Translations under genes and position numbers: made by a program
The notes under the pieces: generated by a model
Databases searched by the model: none
What the model was told of the DNA's origin: nothing
Seen by the model: the letters and a program-made list of their open reading frames with translations, nothing else
In this document: piece after piece, positions 20,472 to 30,517 of the stretch
How the letters are laid out: every line of letters starts with the position of its first letter
Numbering within the stretch: position 1 is the first letter of the stretch
From: Thermoleophilaceae bacterium
GTDB lineage: Bacteria > Actinomycetota > Thermoleophilia > Solirubrobacterales > Thermoleophilaceae
Direction: 5' to 3'
DNA length: 64,000 nt
NCBI GenBank assembly: GCA_030447725.1
Contig: JAUJOQ010000002.1
Span: 221,048-285,047, forward strand

Positions 20472-21239
20472 CTAGGTAAGCCCTGTGTACCAGAGCCCGA
20501 ACACCACTCCGAAGGAACCCAGTGCCGGAATCATCACGGTGCGATAGGCCGGCTCGATCAACGGACGCGTGAGCAGCCAGGCAAACGCCGTGGTGCAGGC
20601 CGCCATCGAGATCACCGACACCGGCGCGAACATCGCCAGTGCGGCCGCGGCCTCGGCCTGACTCGGCAACGCCGCAAGCAGCAGAAGCACCACGGCCCCG
20701 GTACCTGCCAATCCGTGAAGCATGCCTATCCCGAGCGCCTGGTGGGGAGTGCGCACGTGGACATGAGAGTGTGAAGTCGAATCGCCGCGGCGCAGATGAC
20801 GGCGGATCGGAGCGTGCGTCCTATCGGTTTGGTCGGGATCGTCGTGCGTGTGGGAAGAGGCACGGAAGTCGCCGCGCGTCCACTTGGCCAGCACCCGTAG
20901 CGCGAGCAGAAGGATCACAGCACCCACCGCTTTCTCCGCGCCGGATTCGAGCCATAAAGGGATTTCGGACTTCAGAAGGATCAGCGGAACGCCGACCACC
21001 AACAGCGTGCCTGCATGACCAACGCCCCACCAGGCGCCGAGCCGAGTGGCGTCCCGCGTGTCGCCCCCATCCGCCGCGACCAGGGAGGTCACGGCCACGA
21101 GGTGATCCGGGTCGGAAGCGTGGCGGAGGCCAAGCAAGAACGCTATGCCGAGCGCCACCAGAAGGGGCGCGCCCTCGAAAAGCCCCGTCAACCACGTGTC
21201 GATCGCCTCGACCGACTCAAACAGGAAGTCGAAGCTCAC
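20472..21239 (-). CDS. NicO/UreH-type nickel-cobalt permease
   Basis: 255 residues, about six membrane helices. The nickel-permease signature LGLRHASDPDHLVAVTS (H-x4-DH type) lies in the first helices and a second partner motif GMLHGLAGTGAVVLLL in the C-terminal half; the middle loop is His-rich. Family members move Ni/Co or are annotated UreH-like. Its start overlaps the Fur-family gene by 4 bases (ATGA), so the two are coupled. Confidence 0.82.
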   Translation of the reverse strand: MSFDFLFESVEAIDTWLTGLFEGAPLLVALGIAFLLGLRHASDPDHLVAVTSLVAADGGDTRDATRLGAWWGVGHAGTLLVVGVPLILLKSEIPLWLESGAEKAVGAVILLLALRVLAKWTRGDFRASSHTHDDPDQTDRTHAPIRRHLRRGDSTSHSHVHVRTPHQALGIGMLHGLAGTGAVVLLLLAALPSQAEAAAALAMFAPVSVISMAACTTAFAWLLTRPLIEPAYRTVMIPALGSFGVVFGLWYTGLT

Positions 21240-21694
21240 GCGCTCCCCTCGCAGGCCGGGCAGAGACCGACGATCGGGAAGTGGGTGAAGCGCGCCCGGA
21301 AGCCCAGTTCCTCTTGGATGAGCGTGCGGGCCCCATCGAGCTCAGAGGGGTCCACGGCGCGCAGTTCGTGACACGACTCGCACAAGAGGTACTCCTTCTC
21401 CTCCCCTGCGGGCGCGTAAAGCCCCGGCCCGTGGCCGAGGTGGAAATGACGCACGAGCCCGAGCTCCTCGAGGGTCTCGAGGTTTCGGTACACCGAGGCC
21501 AGGTCGGAGACCGGAAACCGCCCCTCGAGGCCGCCGGCGATCCGTTCCGCCGAGAGCGGCTCGCCTGCACCATAAAGGGACTCCAGCACCAGCCGCCGGG
21601 CTGAGGACACCCGGAAGCCCCGTGCCCTCAACGCCGAAACGGCGGCGCCGAGGTTGGGCGCCGCCAGCGCGGGGCCTGTGTGCGGCGCGGTCAA
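21236..21694 (-). CDS. Fur-family metalloregulator
   Basis: 152 residues. Winged helix (ARGFRVSSARRLVLESLYGA, DLASVYRNLETLEELGLV), the regulatory His cluster HFHLGHGPGLY and two CxxC pairs (CESC, CPAC) for a structural zinc. Position between two NicO permeases suggests a nickel sensor (Nur-like) or zinc sensor; sequence alone does not decide. Probably represses its own cluster. Confidence 0.88.
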   Translation of the reverse strand: MTAPHTGPALAAPNLGAAVSALRARGFRVSSARRLVLESLYGAGEPLSAERIAGGLEGRFPVSDLASVYRNLETLEELGLVRHFHLGHGPGLYAPAGEEKEYLLCESCHELRAVDPSELDGARTLIQEELGFRARFTHFPIVGLCPACEGSA

Positions 21695-21841
21695 GTGCTG
21701 TCCATTCCAGGCGGGGGCATTCGACTTGGGTGCGGCCGATTGGCAACTGCATCTCGTCCCGAAGTGCGGCTGGCTTCATCTGTACTTTCGTCGCGCCCGG
21801 AGCATCGGATCAGACAGCTGGAAGCTGGCGCGGCGGCGCGC

Positions 21842-23287
21842 TCAGACCACGCCTGGCACGGCGCGCGCTGTGAGTGCTACGCCCGCGACCACGATCACTA
21901 CGGCCGACGCCGCCGGCAACACGGCGGCCGCCCGCCCACCGATCACGGACCGAGGGAGCACCTGCTTCGCGTAGACAACCCCGAGCCCGAGGACGGTGAG
22001 CGTGCCGGCGAGACCGACGCTGAACGCGACGATCAGAAGCAGTCCGAGCCCCACTTCGTTCTGTGCAAGCGCAGCAAGGAGCACCACCAGCGCGGACGGA
22101 CAGGGAATGAGCCCGGCCGCCGCTCCCATACCGAGCACTCCCTTCCAGGTGAGCTCATCGGGAGGGTGGTGATGGCCGTGCGAATGGTCATGACCGTGCG
22201 AATGCGCCTCGTGCGAGTGTCCGTCGTGCGAGTGCGTCGGAGCGTCCGCGCTCGGCGCGAGTCCAACCGCCGCCCCCGTGTGCCGGGCGCGCGCCCAGAG
22301 CACACGCGATCGCAGCACCCCCGCGCCGATCACCACCACCATCAGCCCGGAGACCAGGGTGAGCCAGGGCAGGATGTCTTCCGGCAGGATGAACTGCTGA
22401 AGCGAGAGGGCCACCACCCCGAGCGCAAACACGCCGATCGTGTGGGTCACGGTGACGATTGCCCCGAGCGCGACCGCGTGCCGGGCCGTTCCGCGGGTGC
22501 CTGCGAGGTAGGCCGCGACCATCGCCTTGCCGTGACCCGGCGAAAGCGCGTGCAGAGCGCCCCAGCCGAATGCGGCGAGTAGAAGGAAGAGGAGCACACC
22601 CTCACCGGCCGCAGCGTCCGCAAAGACGGACGCGAAGCCTTCCCCGCTCGAGTCCCTCGTGGTCGACAGATCTCCACCTTCGATGCGAGGCGCGACGAGG
22701 GTTCCGTCACCGGACTGCACCCTGAAGCTCGCGGTTACGCGGTCGAGGGGGCTCTTGAGGAGGTCCTGGGGATAGCGCCGCAGGCCGTCGGTGGGATCGT
22801 TGGACGGCGTCTCGGTGCGCACCGCCGTGCCGTCGCCGGGCTCGACCACGATCGACCTGAGCCCGGTTCGGTTGGAGAAGGTCCCGTCGCGCAGCTCGAT
22901 CAGCCGCGGGTCGCTCACCGCGGCGCGCAGGTCCAGCTCGAGCCGGGTGGTGTGGAGTCCCGCCTGCCCGGGTGGGAAGGACAGCCGAGGTATGCCCGCG
23001 ACCCGCAGGGTCGCCCTGCCCCCGCCCACCGTCAGCTCGAGCTCGTCCAGGATCTCTTCGGTCTTCTGGCGGATCAGCTCCTCCCTCGAGAGCCGCCGGT
23101 TCTGAACGGTGGGGATCTCGGCCTCGTCGAGCACGTACCGCACCTCCACACGGTCGTCGGAGATCCGCACCGTGCTGAGGTGGTTGACGGTGAAGTTGCC
23201 CAGCGGGTGGGCTGCCGCTCCCGGTACGACGATTCCCAGGATCATGGCCGCGACGGCTGCAGCCAGGAGCGGTCGACGAGCGCTCAC
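21842..23287 (-). CDS. NicO/RcnA-type nickel-cobalt transporter with outer N-terminal domain
   Basis: 481 residues from GTG 23287 (VSARRPLLAAAVAAM, signal segment). An extracytoplasmic domain (HPLGNFTVNHLSTVRISDDR) is followed by six helices with HALSPGHGKAMVAAYLAG and GLIPCPSALVVLLAALAQNE, typical of RcnA/NicO, and a His-rich loop (HSHDGHSHEAHSHGHDHSHG) between them. Likely metal efflux or uptake. The frame is open upstream into the TPR gene, but one restored C makes that gene end in a TGA overlapping this GTG, so I set the start here. Confidence 0.82.
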   Translation of the reverse strand: MSARRPLLAAAVAAMILGIVVPGAAAHPLGNFTVNHLSTVRISDDRVEVRYVLDEAEIPTVQNRRLSREELIRQKTEEILDELELTVGGGRATLRVAGIPRLSFPPGQAGLHTTRLELDLRAAVSDPRLIELRDGTFSNRTGLRSIVVEPGDGTAVRTETPSNDPTDGLRRYPQDLLKSPLDRVTASFRVQSGDGTLVAPRIEGGDLSTTRDSSGEGFASVFADAAAGEGVLLFLLLAAFGWGALHALSPGHGKAMVAAYLAGTRGTARHAVALGAIVTVTHTIGVFALGVVALSLQQFILPEDILPWLTLVSGLMVVVIGAGVLRSRVLWARARHTGAAVGLAPSADAPTHSHDGHSHEAHSHGHDHSHGHHHPPDELTWKGVLGMGAAAGLIPCPSALVVLLAALAQNEVGLGLLLIVAFSVGLAGTLTVLGLGVVYAKQVLPRSVIGGRAAAVLPAASAVVIVVAGVALTARAVPGVV

Positions 23288-24606
23288 GACAATGCCCTGA
23301 GCGCACGGCGTGCGCGTTGCGCGTGGAGGGGAGAACGACGGGTTCAGCCTCAGCGTCCTGCGCAATTCGCGTCGGGCAATGGAAGCCTCGCCCGAGTGCT
23401 TGGCCGCCATTCCGGCGTGGTAATGGAAGGATGCATCCAGCGAACCCAGGCGCAGTGCTCGGAGAGCGTGGCGCAGTCCATCCTGGTGCCGTCCCGCGCG
23501 GGTGAGTGCCCATCCGAGGGCGTCCGCCGAGCGAACGCTGGGCGCCGCTGCGAAGACCTGCCGGCCTAGGCGCACGGCGCGCGCGGAACTCCCATGATCG
23601 GCCTCGAAGAGCACGAGATCAACATCTGCGCGTGTGCCCGCAGCCCGCAGCAGCCTCTGCTGGACACGCACCAGCTCCAGGTCCCGGTCGGCCTGCGCGT
23701 TCCGTCCACGCGCGAGCTCGATCTCGGCGAGCGGCGTCAGGTAGGTGGGAAGCGGCAGTCGCCTGGTCACCTGCCGCAGCTTTCGCCCGGCCGCGGCGAG
23801 CCGGCCGCGAGCCACGTCCACGCGCGCCAGCCCGGCCCGGGCGGGCAGGTGGCCGGGCACGCTCGACAACGCCTCGCGATAGGCCTGTCGCGCCGGGCTG
23901 ATCCGGCCGGCGTCCATCAGGAGATCTCCGAGCAGGGTCTGCACGTAAGCCACGTTCTCGGGGGTGCCGGCCCCGGCGGAGACCGCCAGCCGCATCGCCT
24001 CGGTCGCCGCTGGGAGGTCACCGTGCAGCTCGCGGAAGTAGGAGATGCGCGAATAGGCGGCCAGGTTGGGCTTTGCGTCTACCATTTTTTGCAGCGAGCG
24101 CCGCGCGTCGCTGTAGCGACCAAGCTCGACCTGGGCGTCGACCACCACCGCGTAGGATCGAACGGTCTGGGGGCCAGGCGCCGGGCGCGCAGCCCCAGTC
24201 GCAGGCCGCCGCGAAAGTCGTGTCGGGCGAGCGCCAGGGTTCCCGCCCCGATCGTCGCGGTCAGCTCTGCAGGATCGCGCCGAAGCGCCTCGTCGAAAGC
24301 CTTCTCTGCACGCGTGTAGAAGTCCGAATCGCTGGTCTCGCGCGTGCGCTGGAGATAAGCGTCGCCGAGCTGAGCGTACCCCGAGGCTTCATCGGGCTCA
24401 GCGAGTACCCGCCGCTGAAGGCTCCGAATCAGCTCCTCCGTATTACGAGGCGGCGGGCCGAAGTCGGCCGCCGGGGGCGCGTCGTCGCTTGCGCCGGAGG
24501 ACCCTTCCGGGGACCGGTTGGAGAGCGTCAGCGCGCCGAGAGCGAACACGAAGACGAGCACCGGCACGCCGAGCTTCGAGATCAGGCTGGTCCGGCGGGC
24601 CGTCAT
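23284..24606 (-). CDS. TPR-repeat protein with N-terminal membrane anchor (two indels)
   Basis: ATG 24606: one hydrophobic segment (LGVPVLVFVFALGALTLS), an acidic/Pro linker, then about nine tetratricopeptide-like repeats (ASGYAQLGDAYLQRTRET ... RTLRLNPSFSP). The frame breaks at a G run at 24169-24173, where one added base joins GLRARRLAP to QTVRSYAVVVDAQVELGRYS. A second missing base near 23328 hides the natural end LHAQRARRALRALS followed by TGA. TPRs scaffold protein complexes; partner is perhaps the DUF4331 protein upstream. Confidence 0.75.
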
Positions 24607-24705
24607 CGAGCGTCAGCGTGGCCTACGCGCGTATCGGCCGGAAGGCAGGCAAGGGACCCACACGCGGACGCCCCTTTCCCCGTATGTACGAAGCGCCGGC
24701 TCGCC

Positions 24706-26162
24706 CTACAGGCCGCCCCCGGCAAGGACCGGCGCGTGGGGTGGCTCGAACCGGTCGCTGGGGTTGGACTCGAAGCCTCCGCTCGGGGCCGCCATGTAGG
24801 GGAACGTGGAGAGAAACGGCTTGTCGTTCTGGTCGACGCCGTCGCCTACCGGCACCTTGTTGCCCTTCAGGAAGCCGGCGACCACCTGCAGCTCGATGTC
24901 CACGACGTCGTCACCGAGACGACGGCCGTTCGGGAAGCCGGCCATGTCGCCGCCGATCACGCCGAAGCGATTCTCAGGGCCTGCGGCAGGCGGCGTGCCC
25001 AGATTCAGCTTGAGGGTATCCACGGCGGGTGGGCCCTTGACCCCCTTGTGCTGGTTCAGGCCGGGCAGGCCCTGGAGGATCGCCTGCACGATGTCGGTGC
25101 GGTTGGTTTCCGGCGCGTTGACGATCGGGAACTGGTCGTTGATAAACCGTGCCAGCTCCGGGTTGAGCACGAACTTCCCGAAGCGCTTCTGGTCCCCGGC
25201 CGGCCCGGTGCGGTTGTAGAGATCCTTCCTGGCGGCAGGCGGGAAGAGCTCGTTCACCAGCGGGTTGGCGAGGCGCGAGACCTGGACGAACGAGGGCGCA
25301 CGCCGGCCCCGCCGTCGCTCAGTGCTCGGGGCCCTGCCGCGATTGAAGGTGGCGTTCGTCACCTCGAGCCGGCGCCGTTCGGTGGACGCCCAAACACCCA
25401 CTACGGCGTTCGGAGAATCGGGCGAGGTGACGGCACGCCGGTTCTTCGTGACCAGGCGCTCGGGGATCTGCATCACGATCGAGTTGATGTTCTGACCCGA
25501 GAAGTCGTCCTTGCCGCCACCCAAGTTGCCGGGTGGCAAGCGGAGATTGAGCGAGTCGAACGTCGCTCCGAGGTCGACGAAGAACGCCTCATCGCGCTGG
25601 CCGACGAAGACCTTGACCCCGCCCGGGAGGGTCCTGATCGCCTCGTTTGCGAGGCGATCGTAGTCCGGCATCGTCTTCGAACCCACGTTGCTGGGCGCAG
25701 CGCGGAGCCTGCGTCCGACCCGCTTGGTGGAGCGCAGCTTGCCCTTCGGTAAGTCTCGCGCACCACGTCATAGAACTCACGCTGCTTCAGATCGGGGTCG
25801 TTCAAAGAGGTGACCTGCGGCACGGAATGCTGGTAGCCGCCCGGATTGACCTTCGTACGGAACGTGTAGCGATACCTCACGTCGGCCCGGCCATCACCCG
25901 TGTTGTCGATGTTGATGTAGTAGGCCGCACGGTCGTCGAAGCGGAAGAAGTTCGGCCCGTTGGCCGGCACCTGGCCCGGGATCCAGTTCGCGACGACGGT
26001 TAGAGCCCCAGGCGCGTCCTTGGCCGTGAATGCGTAGGTGTCGGTGTTGTCCGCAGTCGGATCAAGAGAGATGTTCGGCGCCTCCCGGTGGCTCGAACCG
26101 CTACTCAGCGAGGCCGCGATCACGACGGCAGCGAGCGCCGCGAGCAGTGAGAGCTTCTTCAT
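24706..26162 (-). CDS. DUF4331 secreted protein (one indel)
   Basis: Starts MKKLSLLAALAAVVIAASLS (signal), then SSHREAPNISLDPTADNTD and YYINIDNTGDGRADVRYRYT, the DUF4331 hallmark. The frame breaks near 25749; adding one G gives KGKLRSTKRVGRRL leading into MPDYDRLANEAIRTLPGG and the remaining domain. About 485 residues. Family function is unknown; members commonly sit beside TPR and NicO genes. First gene of the minus-strand metal cluster. Confidence 0.82.
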
Positions 26163-26344
26163 CCGACTCCTCCTTCTGGGTTCACCCGCCGGTTCGATCC
26201 CGGTGCGTTACGAACTGCGAGCGACTATACCCTTCGGATCAGCGGGGCGACGCACCAAAGTGCCTGCAAAGCGGACACTTCTGCATGTCGGTTGCTGGTG
26301 CGATGAAGTCGCAGCCGCTGGCCCGAATCCAGAAAGGAGGACAC

Positions 26345-27351
26345 GTGACGAGGATCCCCTGCATAGCTTCCCTGATTGGGACCCTGGCTCTGGCCTCCTG
26401 CGGCGGCGCTGATGACGAACGCAAGTCCGGACCTCCCCCGCGCCGGGGCCTGCGCCGATGCTCGAAGGATCGGTCCAGGTGGGCGGCAGTCCCGCCGCGG
26501 TCGCCACCGGCCTCGGCGGGGTCTGGGTGGCAGACAACCTCCGCGGCCGGCTCCTGCACATCGATCCTCGCGCACGGCGGGTGCGGCGAAGCGCGAAAGC
26601 GGGTCGGGGTCCGGTGGCGGTCGCGGTCGGTGCCGACGCGGTCTGGGTAGCCAGCGCGGACGGCACGGTCCGCCGTTTCGACGCCCAGAGTGGCGTCGCC
26701 AGCGAGCCCGAACATGTGCCCGGCGCAGCCGGCGTTGCCGTCGGCGAGGGCTCGGTGTGGGTCACGAGCCAGTCCGAGGGCACGGTCACAAGGCTCGACC
26801 CGGCCACCGGCCGGCGCCGCGGAGGGGCGATCAAGGTCGGCCCCCAGCCCACCGACATCGCCGTGGGCGGGGGCGGGGTATGGGTGGCAAGCGGTGAGCA
26901 GATGAACGGCACCGTCTCGCGGATCGACCCTGCCTCCGGCGAGACCGGAGAGCCGATAACGGTGGCCAAGAGCCAGGTGTTTGCGCTCACCTACGGAGAA
27001 GGCGGCGTTTGGGTGGCAGCCAGCGACGACCTCCGGGGAGACCAGATCGAGATCACGCGGATCGATCCGGAATCCTCCGAACCCGATGGCGACTTCGTGC
27101 GGCTCGAACGCCCCGGACTGCCCGTGCGGCTAGCTGCAGGTGCCGGCTCTCTCTGGGTCGCCCAGGCCGGTGGCGCGGGCATCTCCGCGGGGGCCGGCTC
27201 AGGCACCCTTGCCCGCCTCGATCCCGACGAGCGTCGGCGGGTCGGGTCGGTGACCCGCCTGCCCGGCGCGCCCACGGGGGTCTCTGTAGGCGCGAGCGCG
27301 GTGTGGGTGGCTATCGGCGGTGACGGTGCGGTGGCCGAAGTAGTGCCCTAA
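26345..27351 (+). CDS. Beta-propeller lipoprotein (one indel)
   Basis: GTG 26345 behind a perfect AAAGGAGG. Lipoprotein signal VTRIPCIASLIGTLALASCG with lipobox LASC. The frame breaks in a C run at 26435-26439; one added C joins it to MLEGSVQVGGSPAAVATGLG and about seven YncE/virginiamycin-B-lyase-like blades, each with GxGxVWVA (GGVWVADN, DAVWVASA, GSVWVTSQ, GGVWVASG). Surface-anchored propeller, probably binding rather than catalytic; ligand unknown. Confidence 0.75.
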
Positions 27352-27416
27352 GCAACGGCAAGCTTTCTCGCGGCAAGAAGCCCACCAAGCGCTCAGGCAC
27401 TGCTCCGAAGCAAAGC

Positions 27417-27457
27417 CGAAGGCCCCGTCGTCGCGTCGCTGCGTAACGGGGCCTTCG
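27417..27457 (+). terminator. Terminator hairpin after propeller lipoprotein gene
   Basis: CGAAGGCCCCGT and ACGGGGCCTTCG form a perfect 12-bp stem with a 17-base loop, about 65 bases after the stop. The 336-base gap 27352-27687 otherwise holds only the tRNA-Leu remnant. Confidence 0.7.
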
Positions 27458-27574
27458 CAGGAGCGACCTACAGGGGATCGCCCGCCCATCGCAATCGTGT
27501 CGGAAGAGGGCCATCGTGCCAATCCCCCAAGGCAACGCGGCAATCGGTCAAAGCGGCGCTGGCCGTATGCTCAG

Positions 27575-27629
27575 GGTTGAGGGCCTTGTCCTGCTTATGC
27601 GGGTGGGAGTTCGAGTCTCCCTGGGCGCA
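27575..27629 (+). pseudogene. 3' fragment of a tRNA-Leu gene
   Basis: From GGTTGAGGGCCTTGT through a different but pairing variable arm (CCTGC-TTAT-GCGGG) to the T-arm and acceptor 3' strand, nearly identical to the intact tRNA-Leu at 20035-20120. No D-arm or 5' acceptor strand precedes it, so it cannot fold as a tRNA. Such 3' pieces are typical scars of integration or recombination at a tRNA. Confidence 0.75.
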
Positions 27630-27687
27630 CTGAGCAAACCCGTGCCTTGCCAGGCTTCGCCGCCGCCGACCCGGGTAGGCGCTCCCC

Positions 27688-28200
27688 ATGTCTTCTTCCG
27701 CCTCCACTAGCAGGACCGACGACCGCTTCCTTCGCATCTACATGAACGACCAGCTCGCCGCCGCGATCGTCTGGCGCGAGGTGGCCCGCCGATCGGCGGG
27801 CAGCAACGGGGGAACCGAGGTGGGCGACGCGTTGGGGCGGGTGGGCGACGCCATCGCCGAGGACGTGGCGACCTTCGAGCAGATCATGGAGCGCCTAGGC
27901 ATTCCGCGTAGCCCCGTCAAGTCGCGGCTTGCCGTTGCGGCGGAGAGGGTCGGCCGCCTCAAGCTGAACGGCAGTTTCCGTTCCTACTCACCGCTGAGCC
28001 GCTTCGTCGAGCTCGACTTCCTGGCGATGGGCATCGACGGCAAGAAGCTGCTCTGGTCGAACCTGCGTGACCTCGCAGGCCTTTCCGCGCGGCTTCCCGA
28101 CATCGACTTCGACGAGCTCATCCGGCGAGCGCAGTGGCAGCGCGACGAGCTCGAGCCGCACCGAGCCGAGGCAGGTCGCGAAGTCCTAGCCGGCCACTAG
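27688..28200 (+). CDS. Conserved hypothetical helical protein
   Basis: 170 residues, no signal peptide or membrane helix. Mostly helical: FLRIYMNDQLAAAIVWREVA, EDVATFEQIMERLGIPRSPV, LKLNGSFRSYSPLSRFVELD. The pattern resembles uncharacterised actinobacterial proteins with a ferritin-like helical bundle, but no metal-binding ExxH set is evident. Function unknown. Stands alone between the tRNA remnant and the convergent PP2C gene. Confidence 0.65.
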   Translation: MSSSASTSRTDDRFLRIYMNDQLAAAIVWREVARRSAGSNGGTEVGDALGRVGDAIAEDVATFEQIMERLGIPRSPVKSRLAVAAERVGRLKLNGSFRSYSPLSRFVELDFLAMGIDGKKLLWSNLRDLAGLSARLPDIDFDELIRRAQWQRDELEPHRAEAGREVLAGH

Positions 28201-28230
28201 CAGCTGTCATCTACACAGGCGCGCACGGCC

Positions 28231-30316
28231 TCAGCTGCGCGGCGTCGGATCGAGAACGATCGCTACCGCGTCGTCTTGCAGCGGCTCCTCCGATGCTTTC
28301 ATGGTCGCCTCTTGGATCGCCCTGGCGATCGCGGTCGCGGAGCGGCTCGTGGCCGACCGGACGGCGCGCTCGATGCCGTCGAGGCCGAATAGCCCGTCCT
28401 TCGTTCGGCGGGCGGTGATGCCGTCCGAGTGGAGGATCAGCCGCTCGCCATCCTCGATACGGCGCTGGCGGCGGCTGAACCTGCGCTCTCTCTCCATCAA
28501 GCCCAACGGCAGACCGGGCGGGGTGAAGAGCTGCTCGATCGTGTCGTCGGGTCGCAGCACGAGCGGCGGCGGATGGCCACAGTTGATCCAGCTGAAGGTC
28601 CTGTACACGGCATGCCAGCGCGCGACGATCGCGGTCACGAAGAACTCGGGCCGCCCGACGTCGTAGATCATCTCATGCATCGTCAGGGCGGCGGCTTCGA
28701 GGCTTTGGTCGCTGCGCCGCGCCGCGCGCAGAGCGGCGAGTGCGATGGCGCCCAGGGCCCCGGCGGTCGCGCCCTTGCCGACCGCGTCGGCGGTGGCGAG
28801 CCAGGCGCCGTCGCGGTTCTCGACGTAGTCGAACCAGTCTCCGCCGACCTCGTAGCTCGGGAGGACGCTGCCCGCGAGCTCGCCGGCGCCCATCCGCGCG
28901 ATACGCGGTGGCAGCAGACTCTGCTGCAGCTCAGCGGCCGCATGGGTCTCCTTGCGCCGTCGCGCGGCGTCGAGCACGTCGGTGTAGCCACCGGCCAGCT
29001 CCATCGCGGCCGCGCCGTGGCGGCCGAGGTCGAGGAGCGGCTCCTCGGCGCCGCCCAGTGCAAGCAGCAGGCCGATCGCCCGGCCGCGCAGCCACATCGG
29101 CACGACGACGACCCCCGCAAGCTCGGCCTCGACGCGCGCCTTGAGGTCGGGGATGCCGTCCTCGGCCAACTCCGGGCCGAGCGCCAGCGGGGCATCGAGG
29201 CGGTCGGGGAACTCCTCAGGCCCCGCCAGCCGGAGCAGGTGGGTGCCATCGATGTCGAGCACGTATAGCGCCACCGGTGTGCCGTTGATCCGCCGCGCCT
29301 CGGAGACGAACTGCTCCGGGAAGAGGTGCGGCGGGATCTCGTCGAGAACCCGCGCGATGTCGAGTGGGACGGGCCCTCTCTCCCCGAGTTGGCCCGCCGG
29401 CCGAAGGCGCTGAAGCTCCCAGTCCTTCTCGGCGGTGACGTCGGAGAGGACGCCCAGGATTCCGTAGACCTCGCCTGCCGCAGCCGCACAGCGGATGCAC
29501 CGTGATCGATACCCACCTCACCCCGCCGCCGTCGCCGCGGTGCCCCCTCACCCCCGCCTGGGGCTCCTTCGTATCCACCGCCCGGCTGAGCGGGTAGGTG
29601 CCGCCTGGGCAGACCGAGCCGTCCTCGTAGATCACCTGGAGGCGGGGCTCGGTGAGCTGGTCACCGACCTCCGCCGTCCCGCCGGGGTCGAGGATGCGAA
29701 GAGCACGGGGATTGATGGAGAGCAGGGCGCCGTCCGGCTCGAGCACGACCAGCCCCTGGTCGAGTGGCTCGCTGACCGAGTGGATGAGTGCCTCCGCGGC
29801 AGCCCCTGGATCGGCGCCCGAGCCCGCCTCCAGGCAGGCGTTCAGGAAGTGGCCGGCGGCGGTTTCGAGCCAGTCCGCAGGCGGGCTCGGCGCGATCTCC
29901 GCAGCTCGTCGCAGCCGCTCGATCAGGGGCAGCATCGCGGCGGCCGCCTTGCGCCTCTCCTGCGTCAGCGGCATCAGCCCAAGGAGATCGAGGCGCCGCG
30001 CGCATGCGAGCTCGACGAGTGCATCGACGAGGGTCCGCAGGACGGCTAGCGGCGGCCGGCCGGGGATTACGGTTTCCTCGACCGTGCTCTGGACGGTCGC
30101 GAGCGCGTCCTCTCGCAGTGCTTCCTCGAGCGAGTCGCGCGTCGGGAAGTGCCTGTAGAGCGTCGAGCGGCTCACCCCTGCCGCGGCCGCGAGCGTCTGC
30201 ATGTTGAGCTCGGGTTCCTGCGCAAGCGCGCGCACGGCCGCTCTCAGGATGGAGGCCCGGTTCCTTCGGGCATCCGAGCGCCGGCTGCGCAATCGGCGTC
30301 GCGGGCGGTCTGTCAC
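28231..30316 (-). CDS. TetR-PAS-GAF-PP2C (SpoIIE) regulator, one indel
   Basis: Start GTG 30316. Residues about 15-60 are a TetR HTH (NMQTLAAAAGVSRSTLYRHF), followed by a TetR-like helical region, a PAS domain (LDQGLVVLEPDGALLSINPR ... YEDGSVCPGG), a GAF-like domain (PVALYVLDIDGTHLLRLAGP) and a PP2C/SpoIIE phosphatase (LQQSLLPPRI, GGDWFDYVEN, DAVGKGATAG, LHSDGI). A frame change near 29490 separates PAS and GAF; repair joins EVYGILGVLSDVTAEKDWEL. About 695 residues. It may combine DNA binding with dephosphorylation of an anti-sigma antagonist (inference). Confidence 0.75.
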
Positions 30317-30517
30317 CAGCGCTCCACTCGAGTACTGCGCGGTCCCGCTGCCGTCCGCCGGAGCCGACCCTTTACTGAGACAGCGGCCTCTTTTGCCGAC
30401 GAGCGTCGTCTCACTTAGCACCAGATTGCTCAAGTGGCGATTGTTCCACGTACCTTGGGGAGGTGAGACATATCCCACCCAAGGCGGCAGGGTCCCGAGA
30501 CTCGGAGGTCGACAGCG

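Noticed and set aside
27540-27629. A second functional tRNA-Leu
   Set aside because: The 5' acceptor strand and D-arm cannot be found upstream; only the anticodon-to-3' part is conserved.
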